This document shows, piece after piece, positions 56,541-64,000 of a DNA stretch of 64,000 bases. Every line of letters starts with the position of its first letter. Position 1 is the stretch's first letter. The DNA is taken from the NCBI RefSeq assembly GCF_002165305.2, contig NZ_CP032286.1, positions 1,736,001 through 1,800,000 on the forward strand. The letters run 5' to 3'. The stretch comes from Acinetobacter sp. WCHA55. Lineage in GTDB: Bacteria > Pseudomonadota > Gammaproteobacteria > Pseudomonadales > Moraxellaceae. Both the position numbers and the translations under genes were made by a program. The notes under the pieces were generated by a model. That model saw only the letters and a list, made by a program, of their open reading frames with translations. It was not told the DNA's origin and made no database searches.

Positions 56541-56728
56541 CTAATCTGCAAGAGCACTATATCACCATTTTAAAGGTTAGGAATATCGTATGTGTTACAG
56601 TTATACCTATGAACTGTATATTGTTTATGAAAAGAAAAAACTTATTGAAGGAATTGTGTAGCTCGAAATTTTGCTACGTGATTTTTTCAAAGTGTGTTCA
56701 ATTGAATTGACAATATTTTTCTCTTTTT

Positions 56729-56752
56729 ATATAGTTAGGCGACTTACTATAT
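56729..56752. promoter_or_regulatory. Inverted repeat, candidate MarR operator
   Basis: ATATAGT (56729-56735) and ACTATAT (56746-56752) form an inverted repeat with 10-nt spacing, just ahead of the MarR-family gene start. MarR dimers bind such sites; autoregulation is likely. Confidence 0.6.
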
Positions 56753-56765
56753 TGCAGCTAATCAA

Positions 56766-57257
56766 ATGAACCTTGATCAAAAATACAAAGCACTTTTGGG
56801 TGAAGCAAAAAAGCGAAAATTACCTGATATCGAAGGAATACAACTTTGTTTTATGACTCTTTCACTTGCATCCAGTATAGATCGTGATTGCGCAAATCAA
56901 CTCTCTGTTCATGGTCTATCTGAAGGACGATTCATTCTTCTATTTCTACTTGAAGCAAATGGTGAAGGAATAGCCCCTAAAACTCTTGCAGAACAAGCTG
57001 GAATCACCCGCGCAACAGTAACAGGCTTGCTTGATGGCCTAGAACGTGAAGGATTAATAGAACGACAAGCGGACACAGAGGATCGTCGTGCTTTAAAAAT
57101 ACAACTCACATCAAAAGGAAAGATAGTAGCTAAAGAAGTTTTTGACCAACATAGTCGCTGGATCTCTGGCTTATTTGGCAATCTTTCTTTTGAAGAACGC
57201 GAACAATTTACCCAGTTATTAAAAAAAGTCTCAAACAACCTCACCAATAAGGAATAA
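56766..57257 (+). CDS. MarR-family transcriptional regulator
   Basis: This 163-residue winged-helix regulator has the MarR core APKTLAEQAGITRATVTGLLDGLEREGLIERQADTEDRRALKIQLTSKG (written as the known family pattern of recognition helix plus wing). It is followed 2 bp later by the small DUF gene, so the two form an operon, which it probably represses through the inverted repeat before its start. The inducer is unknown. Confidence 0.9.
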   Translation: MNLDQKYKALLGEAKKRKLPDIEGIQLCFMTLSLASSIDRDCANQLSVHGLSEGRFILLFLLEANGEGIAPKTLAEQAGITRATVTGLLDGLEREGLIERQADTEDRRALKIQLTSKGKIVAKEVFDQHSRWISGLFGNLSFEEREQFTQLLKKVSNNLTNKE

Positions 57258-57259
57258 CC

Positions 57260-57598
57260 ATGAATCACTACCTTATCGAACTTTATACCCCAAATTCAGC
57301 TTGGAAAGCCTTATCATTCGATGAGCGCAAAAATTATTTAAATAATGTTGGGGCTGCAATGGTTGGATTGTCTGATGCTGGAGTTAAAGCGTTAACACTC
57401 ACTCAAATTAACTCTAAAATTGATCAAAGCAGCGACCATCAATTTTTAGCTGTTTGGCACTTCCCAAATCAAGAAGTTTGTAATGCCCTACTTGCAGGCA
57501 TCAAAGCGAGTGGTTGGTATAAGTACTTTGACCATGTAAATGCTGTTGGAGTGGAATCTAGCTTTAATGAACATCTTGAAGCACTAGCCAATATCTGA
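57260..57598 (+). CDS. Small protein of unknown function in the MarR operon
   Basis: The protein has 112 residues with a predicted dimeric alpha/beta-barrel-like pattern (YLIELYTPNSAWKAL, HQFLAVWHFPNQEVCNALLAGI). It resembles small DUF6616-type proteins encoded next to MarR regulators, but the name is tentative and no reaction is known. It begins 2 bp after the MarR stop. A terminator at 57697-57738 ends the operon. Confidence 0.65.
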   Translation: MNHYLIELYTPNSAWKALSFDERKNYLNNVGAAMVGLSDAGVKALTLTQINSKIDQSSDHQFLAVWHFPNQEVCNALLAGIKASGWYKYFDHVNAVGVESSFNEHLEALANI

Positions 57599-57696
57599 TT
57601 TTTTATTCAGAGTATTCAACCTACAGAAAGAATTCAAAGAAAACACTAGTAAAATATTTCTTGAAAAAAATCCAACTTTTACTATGAATTATAAGA

Positions 57697-57738
57697 AGCC
57701 TCTACTGTTTAAATGATTGTAGAGGTTAAGTTTTTTGA
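57697..57738 (+). terminator. Intrinsic terminator after the MarR operon
   Basis: The arms CCTCTAC and GTAGAGG (57699-57705, 57719-57725) are followed by a T-rich stretch. Confidence 0.68.
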
Positions 57739-57881
57739 ATACGTCATGCAGACATCCAAAAACTTATCATTAATATTTACTTCAATATCATCTTTATAAT
57801 CAAATTTGTAATTAGACCCCACAAGCTAGAGAGCTAATAATGACAAATTTATTTCTAGACGTGAGTGGTTTTGAATAGGTT

Positions 57882-58391
57882 CTATTTCAATCTCATACTC
57901 TTTAAAACATCATCTTTCAATATGAAGTGATGAATTAGTGCGGCCAAAGCATGCAACCCAATCAATGTAATAAAAATATTTGCAATAATAGGATGAATAT
58001 CACCAAGATCAGCATTACTAGAAAAAAGCACTTGTGGCAGATCCATACCCAATAAACTGAAAGATGCCTGTGTTGAAGCCAATGTAAACCACCCCAAAAA
58101 AGGAACGGTAAATAAACAGATATATAGGCATACTTTCATCAACTGAAAAGCCTTTTTTTGTATTTCAGACTTAAATGAAACTTCAGGAAACTGGGTCTTA
58201 AACCTCATGTATAAAAAAATGCGGATGAAGAAAATGATAAAAACCAAACTACCCGCAATTACATGGGTCTGCCCAAGCCACTGATCCTCAATTGGACTTT
58301 GGCTTGTGAAATATGCAACAAGGACAAAGAGTAATGTTATCCAGTGGGTCAATATTACCAAATGAGGAAATTTTTTAGTTGATACAATCAT
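57882..58391 (-). CDS. Cytochrome b561 family protein
   Basis: This 169-residue inner-membrane protein has four hydrophobic helices (ILTHWITLLFVLVAYF, HVIAGSLVFIIFFIRIF, VCLYICLFTVPFLGWF, IIANIFITLIGLHALAALIHHF). Conserved His residues in helices 1, 2 and 4 are the likely haem ligands of the CybB type. It would carry electrons between quinone and superoxide or other partners. It lies at the left border of the accessory island: the IS21-type terminus begins 62 bp upstream of its start. Confidence 0.88.
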   Translation of the reverse strand: MIVSTKKFPHLVILTHWITLLFVLVAYFTSQSPIEDQWLGQTHVIAGSLVFIIFFIRIFLYMRFKTQFPEVSFKSEIQKKAFQLMKVCLYICLFTVPFLGWFTLASTQASFSLLGMDLPQVLFSSNADLGDIHPIIANIFITLIGLHALAALIHHFILKDDVLKSMRLK

Positions 58392-58453
58392 AGAGCTTTC
58401 CTTATTCTGATATTTTAATCAAATTAAGAGCAAACCACCCATATTCATCATAA

Positions 58454-58535
58454 TGCAAAATACTGAATAAGTCGGCCACTCATTCCAGTTGGTGGTCTAC
58501 CACTTATTCCTATTCCAAGTAGGCCACCCCTGTTA
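58454..58535. repeat. Left terminus of an IS21-family element
   Basis: From TGCAAAATACTGAATAAG the sequence carries repeated words: AAGTCGGCCACTCATTCC at about 58469-58486 and AAGTAGGCCACCCC at about 58517-58531, with a related inverted GTGGTCTACCACTTATTCC between them. Repeated GTGGCC-type words within a TG...CA terminus are typical of IS21-family ends, where IstA binds. No matching right end is found up to 64000. Confidence 0.7.
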
Positions 58536-58542
58536 AAAACAT

Positions 58543-59283
58543 TTATTCTAAAGAAAAAATTTTTTCTCTGTAAGACCTACCTAAAATCTCTAGCTCATAG
58601 GATCTATGTAAAATTCGATCCATCACTGCATCTGCGATTGTTGGATCTTGAAACTGTTCGAACCACAATTTTTTTGGAACTTGACTAGTAATTAGAAGAC
58701 CTCCACTTTGAGATTGTTTGTCAATCATTTCCAAAAAAGATGGGGCAAGTGCCTGATTAAAGCCTCCTAATCCAAAATCATCAATGATAAGCAATTTTGC
58801 AGCACATATTTTTTTCTTAAAATCTTTAATTTCCCCTAAAGTAATTGCATTTGCAATTTCATCAAAAAGGCTAATAGCATTAAAATATATCGTGCTATAG
58901 CCAAGATGACAGGCCTCAGCTCCTAGTGCACAAGCTAGCCATGATTTACCAACACCTGTTGAGCCTGAAATAATCAACCCACGACCTTCATTAATCCATT
59001 CGCAATTAGCATAGCGATGGATGTCTGCTTTTTTAAGTTTTCGTTCTACTGCATAATCTATGTGTTCCACCCTTGCATTTGGATAACGGAATTTGGCTTG
59101 AGATAATAGTCGTTCAATTCTTCGATTAGAGCGATCATTTAATTCTGCATCGAGGCAATAGTCTAAAAAGTCTTCTATACTAGCGCCCTGACCTAACATT
59201 TGATCAAGTGAACTTTCTGCTGAACGAAGAAAGCCTTTAAGTTTAAGCTGTTCTAATTTCTCTTTGACAGATTGTTTAAGCAT
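58543..59283 (-). CDS. IstB-like ATPase of an IS21-family element
   Basis: This 246-residue AAA+ helper has Walker A GSTGVGKSW (107-114) and the Walker B motif LLIIDDFGLGG. It assembles on target DNA and stimulates the IstA transposase. It follows istA by 13 bp on the same strand, as in all IS21 elements. Its stop is just inside the recognised terminus at 58454-58535. Confidence 0.95.
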   Translation of the reverse strand: MLKQSVKEKLEQLKLKGFLRSAESSLDQMLGQGASIEDFLDYCLDAELNDRSNRRIERLLSQAKFRYPNARVEHIDYAVERKLKKADIHRYANCEWINEGRGLIISGSTGVGKSWLACALGAEACHLGYSTIYFNAISLFDEIANAITLGEIKDFKKKICAAKLLIIDDFGLGGFNQALAPSFLEMIDKQSQSGGLLITSQVPKKLWFEQFQDPTIADAVMDRILHRSYELEILGRSYREKIFSLE

Positions 59284-59296
59284 GTTTTGTTATCTC

Positions 59297-60838
59297 TTAA
59301 TCTTGAAAATAATAATTAATGCCACGAATATTATGATGTGGGGTTGTTATACGAGGCTGTATATCTGGCGCTTGTGGTATGAGATGAGCATTGTTTGAAA
59401 TAATGCTTTCAAGTCGCTTGAGTGTGAAAATTTTTCGTTCCATGGCAAATTGACAAGCATCCTCTAGGTAATTAGATTTTTGATTATCCATGACCCATTT
59501 TCTAAACTTGTTTAAGGACTTAATGTTTTTGGCAAGATCTCTTTTTTGATTGAGAATATAATCAACATACTGTGATGTACTTTGACCTATACGATTTGCC
59601 CAGAAAGTAATTTCATCTTTTGAGAGACCTTTTTGAGCAAGATGTTCAGGTGACATATGTTCATCCAAGCAGATATCTTGGTGTATATGGGAGTTGATAA
59701 TATGTTCAGCTATTTTTTCACGTTCATAAAAAATATGAATTGCTGAGTGCGTGATTTTAATATCGACTTTTAAATGCGTATATGTATACGGAACAGAGTA
59801 TTGATTAGATTGATACTCAATTCGATAAAATTCACTGACCCGTACCTGCCGTTTCCATGTACATAGTTCATATGGATAAAGCGGTAGCGGATTGAGGTCT
59901 TTACTATCCAAAGCTAAAAATTGTTCATAACGGCTAATAGTAAATCGACGAGTGGTTTTACGATTAATTGTGTCCATTTTCTGCTGAATGGCTTGATTTA
60001 ATTCATCAATAGATAAAAATTTTTGATTGCGTATAGATGCTAGGACTGAACGTTGTACAATCTGCACACTGACTTCTACAAGACCTTTATCCTTTGGATG
60101 GCGTGGTCGAGTTGGCATAATTGCAAAATCATAATGTGCTGCAAAATCTTCAAAGTCTTTTTGGAACTCCAATCCGAACTTATTATTTTTGATGACAGCT
60201 GATTTTAAATTGTCTGTTACTATTGTTTCTGGAACACCACCGATATGCTTAAATGCTTGAATAAAGCATTCCAACCAGTGCTCAACTTTCTGGCTTGGAA
60301 CTGCATATGCAAATGTATACGCTGATCCCCCTAATACTCCCACAAATATAGAAGCATGACTTTTTGATCCATCTAATGGAGAAGTAATTTCCATTGTTCT
60401 ACCACAAAAATCTACTAATAGTGCTTCACCACTTTTAAAATTTTGTCGCATTGAGGAATATCGTTTCTTTTGAAAATTTCTAAATACTTCACAAAAACGA
60501 GAATATGAAAGGCCATTTTCATATTGAGCAATGTATTCTTGCCAAAGTAATTCAATGGTCATATCCCGTTTTTTTAATTCTTGATTGATATATTCAAAGT
60601 CAGGATAAATTTTTCTCGACGGATAACTTGTATTACGTGAGATTTCAAAATAGTCGAGTAATTCAATGTTGGTAAATAAATTAAGTTCATTATTGTGAAT
60701 TGGAAAAATTTTTAACTTTTCATAGAGCACTTTCACAGACTCTCTAGAAATACCGACTTGCTTAGCGGTTTCTCTTTGACTGTATTGTAAATTTAGCAGT
60801 CTGACAGTTTGTCGAATTTTATCAGTGTCTAAGCGCAT
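59297..60838 (-). CDS. IstA-like transposase of an IS21-family element
   Basis: This transposase of about 513 residues has an N-terminal helix-turn-helix (YSQRETAKQVGISRESVKVLYEKL) and an RNase H-fold DDE core: ALLVDFCGR, ETIVTDNLKSAV and HPKDKGLVEVSVQI supply the D, D and E. The frame begins at 60931 but the Met of MRLDTDKIRQTVRLL at 60838, preceded by GAGG, is the family start. No frameshift is visible, so the pair may be functional. Confidence 0.95.
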   Translation of the reverse strand: MRLDTDKIRQTVRLLNLQYSQRETAKQVGISRESVKVLYEKLKIFPIHNNELNLFTNIELLDYFEISRNTSYPSRKIYPDFEYINQELKKRDMTIELLWQEYIAQYENGLSYSRFCEVFRNFQKKRYSSMRQNFKSGEALLVDFCGRTMEITSPLDGSKSHASIFVGVLGGSAYTFAYAVPSQKVEHWLECFIQAFKHIGGVPETIVTDNLKSAVIKNNKFGLEFQKDFEDFAAHYDFAIMPTRPRHPKDKGLVEVSVQIVQRSVLASIRNQKFLSIDELNQAIQQKMDTINRKTTRRFTISRYEQFLALDSKDLNPLPLYPYELCTWKRQVRVSEFYRIEYQSNQYSVPYTYTHLKVDIKITHSAIHIFYEREKIAEHIINSHIHQDICLDEHMSPEHLAQKGLSKDEITFWANRIGQSTSQYVDYILNQKRDLAKNIKSLNKFRKWVMDNQKSNYLEDACQFAMERKIFTLKRLESIISNNAHLIPQAPDIQPRITTPHHNIRGINYYFQD

Positions 60839-61025
60839 AAATACCTCTAATAATAAAATGAGGCAAAAAGCACCCTCAACATTGCTTAATTTAGCAATGT
60901 CTTTTAGAATGAATATGTCTTGCACGACCAAGTAAAAGACAATTCATAAAGACTCATGCTGGCGCATGGGTCTTTATACTTTCTGCAGTTAAATAAAAAA
61001 ATAAAGTTAATTAATTCATAATTTT

Positions 61026-61205
61026 CTACTCTTTGATACCTAGTTTCACTGCGATTTCATGGCTTTTACCACGTTGTGGAATTTGATTGTTTTTTAGTAT
61101 TCTATATACCAAATCAGGTGAGAAATTATTAGCTCTTGCCCATTCGGCAATAGAAGTTCCTGAAGAAAAAAATTCCTCTCTAACTTGTTTTATTGATTTG
61201 ACCAT
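61026..61205 (-). CDS. Small BcepMu gp16-family DNA-binding protein
   Basis: This 59-residue protein is below the usual gene-calling size. It reads MVKSIKQVREEFFSSG then SIAEWARANNFSPDLVYRIL and QRGKSHEIAVKLGIKE. The SIAEWARANGF ... RGKSHKIAVALGLK pattern matches the BcepMu gp16 family of small phage-associated DNA-binding proteins. These lie next to transposable-phage genes. It faces the same way as istA, 188 bp upstream, and may regulate transposition. Confidence 0.78.
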   Translation of the reverse strand: MVKSIKQVREEFFSSGTSIAEWARANNFSPDLVYRILKNNQIPQRGKSHEIAVKLGIKE

Positions 61206-61327
61206 AATTAGACGAATTTTGAGTAAATTTGACGAAAAAATATAGAAGAAAAATGCTCAAGTCAACCAGAATAATATTAATTTAATATTTTGATTTTATT
61301 GTAGTATTTTTAATATTTTTATGGTTT
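61206..61327. other. AT-rich spacer
   Basis: No gene or hairpin is supported between the gp16-like gene and the 159-residue gene. The base composition is strongly AT-rich, different from the chromosome to the left, consistent with acquired DNA. Confidence 0.5.
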
Positions 61328-61807
61328 TTAACTCATAAAACCATCCATAAATTTAATGTTTGACTTAATATTTTTTATATCAGTTTCTAATTTTTCTTTA
61401 TGATTAATAAAATATTTCTCTAATGTTTTATCATCTAATAATAGTGATTCTATAAATTCAATATTATTTTCTTTATCTTTAATTTGATTTAAAAATTCAG
61501 ATTTTTTTATTGAAAAAATAGCTTCGAGTTTTTGTTTTTTATATTTATCTCTTAGTTCATTTAATCTAGGAGTTTCTTTATAACTGAATGCTTTTTTTGA
61601 AGATTGAGTAACATCAATTTCAAGATACTTGCATCTAAGTAGGATTCTTAATCCTACATACATGAGACGCTTACAGCGTTTAGCTCTATAGGGCTGATTA
61701 AGGCCCATTTTTTCCCAAAAATGTTTTGCTTGCCAATTTTTAATTTCATGATTAATAAAAATTTTTAAGAATTCATCATATAAAGGTAAGGTAATTGATT
61801 TTGACAT
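61328..61807 (-). CDS. Unknown island protein (159 aa), divergent from the C-protein gene
   Basis: I do not recognise a family. The N-terminal half is compact and basic (WEKMGLNQPYRAKRCKRLMYVGLRILL), possibly a small winged-helix-like fold. The C-terminal half is Lys/Glu/Ile-rich and likely to form a coiled coil. It has no signal or membrane segment. Its start is only 26 bp from the double C-box, so the C-protein may regulate it as well as the genes to the right. The AT-rich composition marks it as part of the accessory island. Confidence 0.65.
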   Translation of the reverse strand: MSKSITLPLYDEFLKIFINHEIKNWQAKHFWEKMGLNQPYRAKRCKRLMYVGLRILLRCKYLEIDVTQSSKKAFSYKETPRLNELRDKYKKQKLEAIFSIKKSEFLNQIKDKENNIEFIESLLLDDKTLEKYFINHKEKLETDIKNIKSNIKFMDGFMS

Positions 61808-61833
61808 CGCTGAATCTTAACAAAAATAAATAC

Positions 61834-61859
61834 GGATTATAGTCCGTGGATATATAGTC
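61834..61859. promoter_or_regulatory. Double C-box operator of a controller protein
   Basis: GGATTATAGTC (61834-61844), CGTG (61845-61848), GATATATAGTC (61849-61859). The 11-4-11 layout with TATAGTC halves closely resembles operator sites of restriction-modification C proteins such as C.Esp1396I. It lies 42 bp before the ATG of a C-like gene and 26 bp from a divergent start. Confidence 0.78.
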
Positions 61860-61901
61860 CTCAATTGTTGATATTTCTGTTTTTTGAGCAGTTGGTTTCA
61901 A

Positions 61902-62108
61902 ATGTCAGAATTATCAATTACGATTGGTCAATTAATCCGCAAAAAGAGAATTGAAAAAAAGACCACACAAGAGTCGCTTGCTCTCCAATGTTGCATTGAT
62001 CGGAGCTATATGGGGCGTATCGAACGGGGTGAGGTAAATCTTACAGTAGAAAAACTATATGATATTGCGCATGCTTTAGAAGTTGAGGCTAAAAGCCTAT
62101 TACCCTAA
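61902..62108 (+). CDS. Restriction-modification-type controller (C) protein, XRE family
   Basis: This 68-residue single-domain helix-turn-helix protein has the C-protein pattern: GQLIRKKRIEKKTTQESLAL, then DRSYMGRIERGEVNLTVEKLYDIAHAL. It is similar in size and sequence to C.AhdI/C.Esp1396I regulators that time restriction enzyme expression. The Met at 61902 is chosen over TTG at 61884. A double C-box lies upstream. There is no methyltransferase or restriction enzyme gene nearby in the window; the next gene, 107 bp downstream, is an Avs-like defence gene. Confidence 0.87.
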   Translation: MSELSITIGQLIRKKRIEKKTTQESLALQCCIDRSYMGRIERGEVNLTVEKLYDIAHALEVEAKSLLP

Positions 62109-62215
62109 TTAAGAGTAAAAGTATTAACTTTATGATTCTATAAATATTAAACCACTGATAAAATTAAAAAATATTTTAATTATGATTTATAACATCTTAT
62201 AAAACAGGTAAGGCA

Positions 62216-64000
62216 ATGGGAAATGCAGATTTAGTTAGAGCAAGTCGAGATGGAGATCAGTTTCATTACTTATGGGCTGCAAGAAAAGCACTTCTACTTT
62301 TGAACCCTTTATCTGGATTACATACTCTGACTATTGAAGGTCCTAGTAAATCTGAATTTAACGAAGAAGTAGAAGAAGGTGAAGAAATTGTAGATGTGGG
62401 AGAATACTACACTAGTAATGATTTTTCTGCTTCTTCTAAAATTATTTACACTCAACTTAAGCACTCAACATTACATGCACAAACACCGTTTGAGCCTAGT
62501 AAACTACGTAATACTATTGAAGGTTTTTCTCAAAGATACCGCAGATTGATAGAAAAAAAGTCTAAGGATGAGGTGTTAAAAAAAGTAGAATTTCACTTCG
62601 TTTCAAATAGAGCGATCAATGATGAGTTCTATAAGTCAATTAATGAACTTAAAGAAACAGGACATGTTACTAAAACTCAGAATCTTCAAAAATTAAAAGA
62701 CTATACCGATTTAGATGGTCAAGCTTTAGAAGAATTTATTAAGCTTGTGAAATTCCCATCACAAGAGCCTAACTATATAGCCCAACGTGAGATTCTTGCT
62801 CAAGACATCGCTTATTACCTACCAGGGGATGATGTTAATGCTCCGAATGAATTAAAGGAACTTATCACCCGTAAAGCACTTAGTGAAAATACAGAAAAAC
62901 CAGAAATTACACGATACGATGTACTCCGTGCACTTAAAACCAACCCAGATGATCTGTTTCCAGTAAAGAACTTAATAAAAGAGTTAGAAAATATCGTAGA
63001 TAGACCTATCGTAAGAACACTGATAGATACTATTAATGAATCACATAGTCAAAAATTTATTATTCAAGCTGAAGGTGGTGTAGGTAAATCAATCTTAAGT
63101 ACACAAATACACAACTATATCCCTTCTGGATCATTGTCGATTGTCTATGACTGCTTTGGTAATGGTGACTACAGACAATCCTCATCGGCGAGACATACAC
63201 ATAAAATAGCATTAGTTCAAATTGCAAATGAATTAGCTGGATTAGGCTTATGCCATCCACTAATACCAACAACGAGTGCCGGTCCTAGCGAGTACATAAA
63301 AGCATTTTTGTTTAGATTAAAGCAGGTTTCTGAAAGGTTCTCCAATGAAAGTAAGCAGCTATTCATTGTTATTGATGCTGCTGATAACTCACAAATGGCA
63401 GCAGATGAATTTAATTATGGTCGATCTTTTATAACTGATTTATTGCAAGAAACCCTACCGCAAAATATTAAAATAATTGCTTTAGCGAGACCTTATAGGG
63501 TTGGGCTTTTAATACCTAAACAAGATATCGAAATTCTTGATTTAGAAGGCTTTAGTGAAAATGAAACAAAACAACATCTATTCAACTATTATCCTGATGT
63601 TTCGACACAAGACGTGATTGAATTTCATCGACTTACCAGTGGCAATCCACGAGTCCAAAGTATTGCTTTAGAACAAAATTTGACTTTGCATGAGATTCTT
63701 TCATTTTTCGGTGGAACGCCTAAAAGCGTAGAAGACACAATTAAGGATTTGTTAAATAAGGCAATTTTCAGTTTTAAAGAACAAAACTATTCCGAATCAG
63801 AAGAAATTGATTTACTGCTCACTTCAATTGCTATTTTACGCCCATTAATTCCACTGCAAATTTTATCTGATTTAACTAATATCAGGGCTGATCAAATAAG
63901 AAGTATTATTTCTGATATCGGTGGTCATCCAATTCGTCTTAGCGACAATAATATTCAATTTGTAGATGAGCCAACTGAGTCTTGGTTCCGTGAAATTTAT
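62216..64000 (+). CDS. Avs-like STAND NTPase with N-terminal Cap4/DUF4297-type nuclease (3' end outside window)
   Basis: The first 595 residues are visible, with no stop to the window end. The N-terminus (GDQFHYLWAARKALLLLNP ... IEG, IVDVGEYY at about 58-65, TQLKHS with Gln80 and Lys82) fits a Cap4-like PD-(D/E)xK nuclease, as in Avs2 and Avs3 anti-phage proteins. A STAND NTPase follows: Walker A AEGGVGKS (285-292), Walker B FIVIDAAD (383-390), IIALARPYR. Avs family members sense phage proteins with a C-terminal TPR region, which would lie outside the window. AAGG precedes the ATG. The Avs subtype cannot be told. Confidence 0.88.
   Translation, partial: MGNADLVRASRDGDQFHYLWAARKALLLLNPLSGLHTLTIEGPSKSEFNEEVEEGEEIVDVGEYYTSNDFSASSKIIYTQLKHSTLHAQTPFEPSKLRNTIEGFSQRYRRLIEKKSKDEVLKKVEFHFVSNRAINDEFYKSINELKETGHVTKTQNLQKLKDYTDLDGQALEEFIKLVKFPSQEPNYIAQREILAQDIAYYLPGDDVNAPNELKELITRKALSENTEKPEITRYDVLRALKTNPDDLFPVKNLIKELENIVDRPIVRTLIDTINESHSQKFIIQAEGGVGKSILSTQIHNYIPSGSLSIVYDCFGNGDYRQSSSARHTHKIALVQIANELAGLGLCHPLIPTTSAGPSEYIKAFLFRLKQVSERFSNESKQLFIVIDAADNSQMAADEFNYGRSFITDLLQETLPQNIKIIALARPYRVGLLIPKQDIEILDLEGFSENETKQHLFNYYPDVSTQDVIEFHRLTSGNPRVQSIALEQNLTLHEILSFFGGTPKSVEDTIKDLLNKAIFSFKEQNYSESEEIDLLLTSIAILRPLIPLQILSDLTNIRADQIRSIISDIGGHPIRLSDNNIQFVDEPTESWFREIY

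Noticed and set aside
60960..60988. Hairpin with arms AAAGAC-CATGC and GCATG-GTCTTT near the istA leader
   Set aside because: It could be a terminator or an operator, but its direction and role are unclear, so it was not listed as a feature.
60838..62215. Possible right end of the IS21 element
   Set aside because: I searched by eye for an inverted GTGGCC-type repeat matching 58454-58535 and found none, so the element's right boundary is left open.
63060..63272. 70-codon minus-strand frame inside the STAND gene
   Set aside because: It is antisense to a continuous frame with clear Walker motifs.

Overview
The window looks like a chromosomal segment of an Acinetobacter species. The base composition is AT-rich, the proteins resemble Acinetobacter/Moraxellaceae homologues, and an IS30-family element and an IS903-like (IS5 family) relic of types common in that genus are present. 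No rRNA, tRNA or CRISPR array was found. The species cannot be fixed from the sequence alone.

Layout, left to right. (1) 1-2034: aroQ end, accB and accC, an ordinary housekeeping operon, followed by an IS30-family insertion at 2087-3136. (2) 3152-10015: a guanidine-use locus on the minus strand. A sigma-54-type promoter feeds a guanidine-I (ykkC) riboswitch, then two urea-carboxylase-associated proteins and a 1201-residue biotin-dependent urea/guanidine carboxylase, with a LysR gene upstream. No allophanate hydrolase lies next to it. (3) 10334-13698: thiolase, TetR regulator and cysK. (4) 13861-20165: the pyrimidine-ring-opening rut pathway. rutA, rutB, rutC, rutF, rutG and a 3-hydroxyisobutyrate-dehydrogenase-like reductase (in place of RutE) sit behind a second sigma-54-type promoter, and rutD lies just upstream as a separate unit. 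Regions 2 and 4 therefore form a nitrogen-scavenging neighbourhood. (5) 20558-33908: a BigR/SqrR-like ArsR sensor with a SulP transporter, sstT, a YoaK-like protein, a DUF2058 protein, a YbdG-like mechanosensitive channel, an ABC exporter, an AraC regulator, gcvH, an MFS transporter and pilU.

(6) 34145-35520: a DAHP synthase preceded by a two-stage leader. An 18-residue Tyr/Phe/Trp leader peptide is followed by a terminator/antiterminator pair, and then a second, 34-residue, very aromatic-rich leader peptide runs up to the gene. (7) 35698-50152: GGDEF/EAL protein, acyl desaturase with its ferredoxin reductase, glutathione-dependent formaldehyde dehydrogenase, phospholipase-D-family lipoprotein, and a four-gene acyl-CoA dehydrogenase operon. 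(8) 50251-58391: LysR, IS5-type relic, nuclease, nitroreductase, fumC, a galE-like gene with an altered active site, a MarR operon and cytochrome b561.

(9) 58454-64000: an accessory island. It starts at a recognisable IS21-type terminus with istB and istA, followed by a small BcepMu gp16-like DNA-binding protein and an unknown coiled-coil protein. A restriction-modification-type controller (C) protein with an upstream double C-box comes next. Last is a long open frame, cut by the window end, encoding a Cap4/DUF4297-like nuclease domain fused to a STAND NTPase (Avs-like anti-phage protein). No matching right IS21 terminus is visible before the window ends. The C-protein/C-box circuit placed in front of an Avs-like gene, and the tandem aromatic leader of the DAHP synthase, are the two most unusual systems here.
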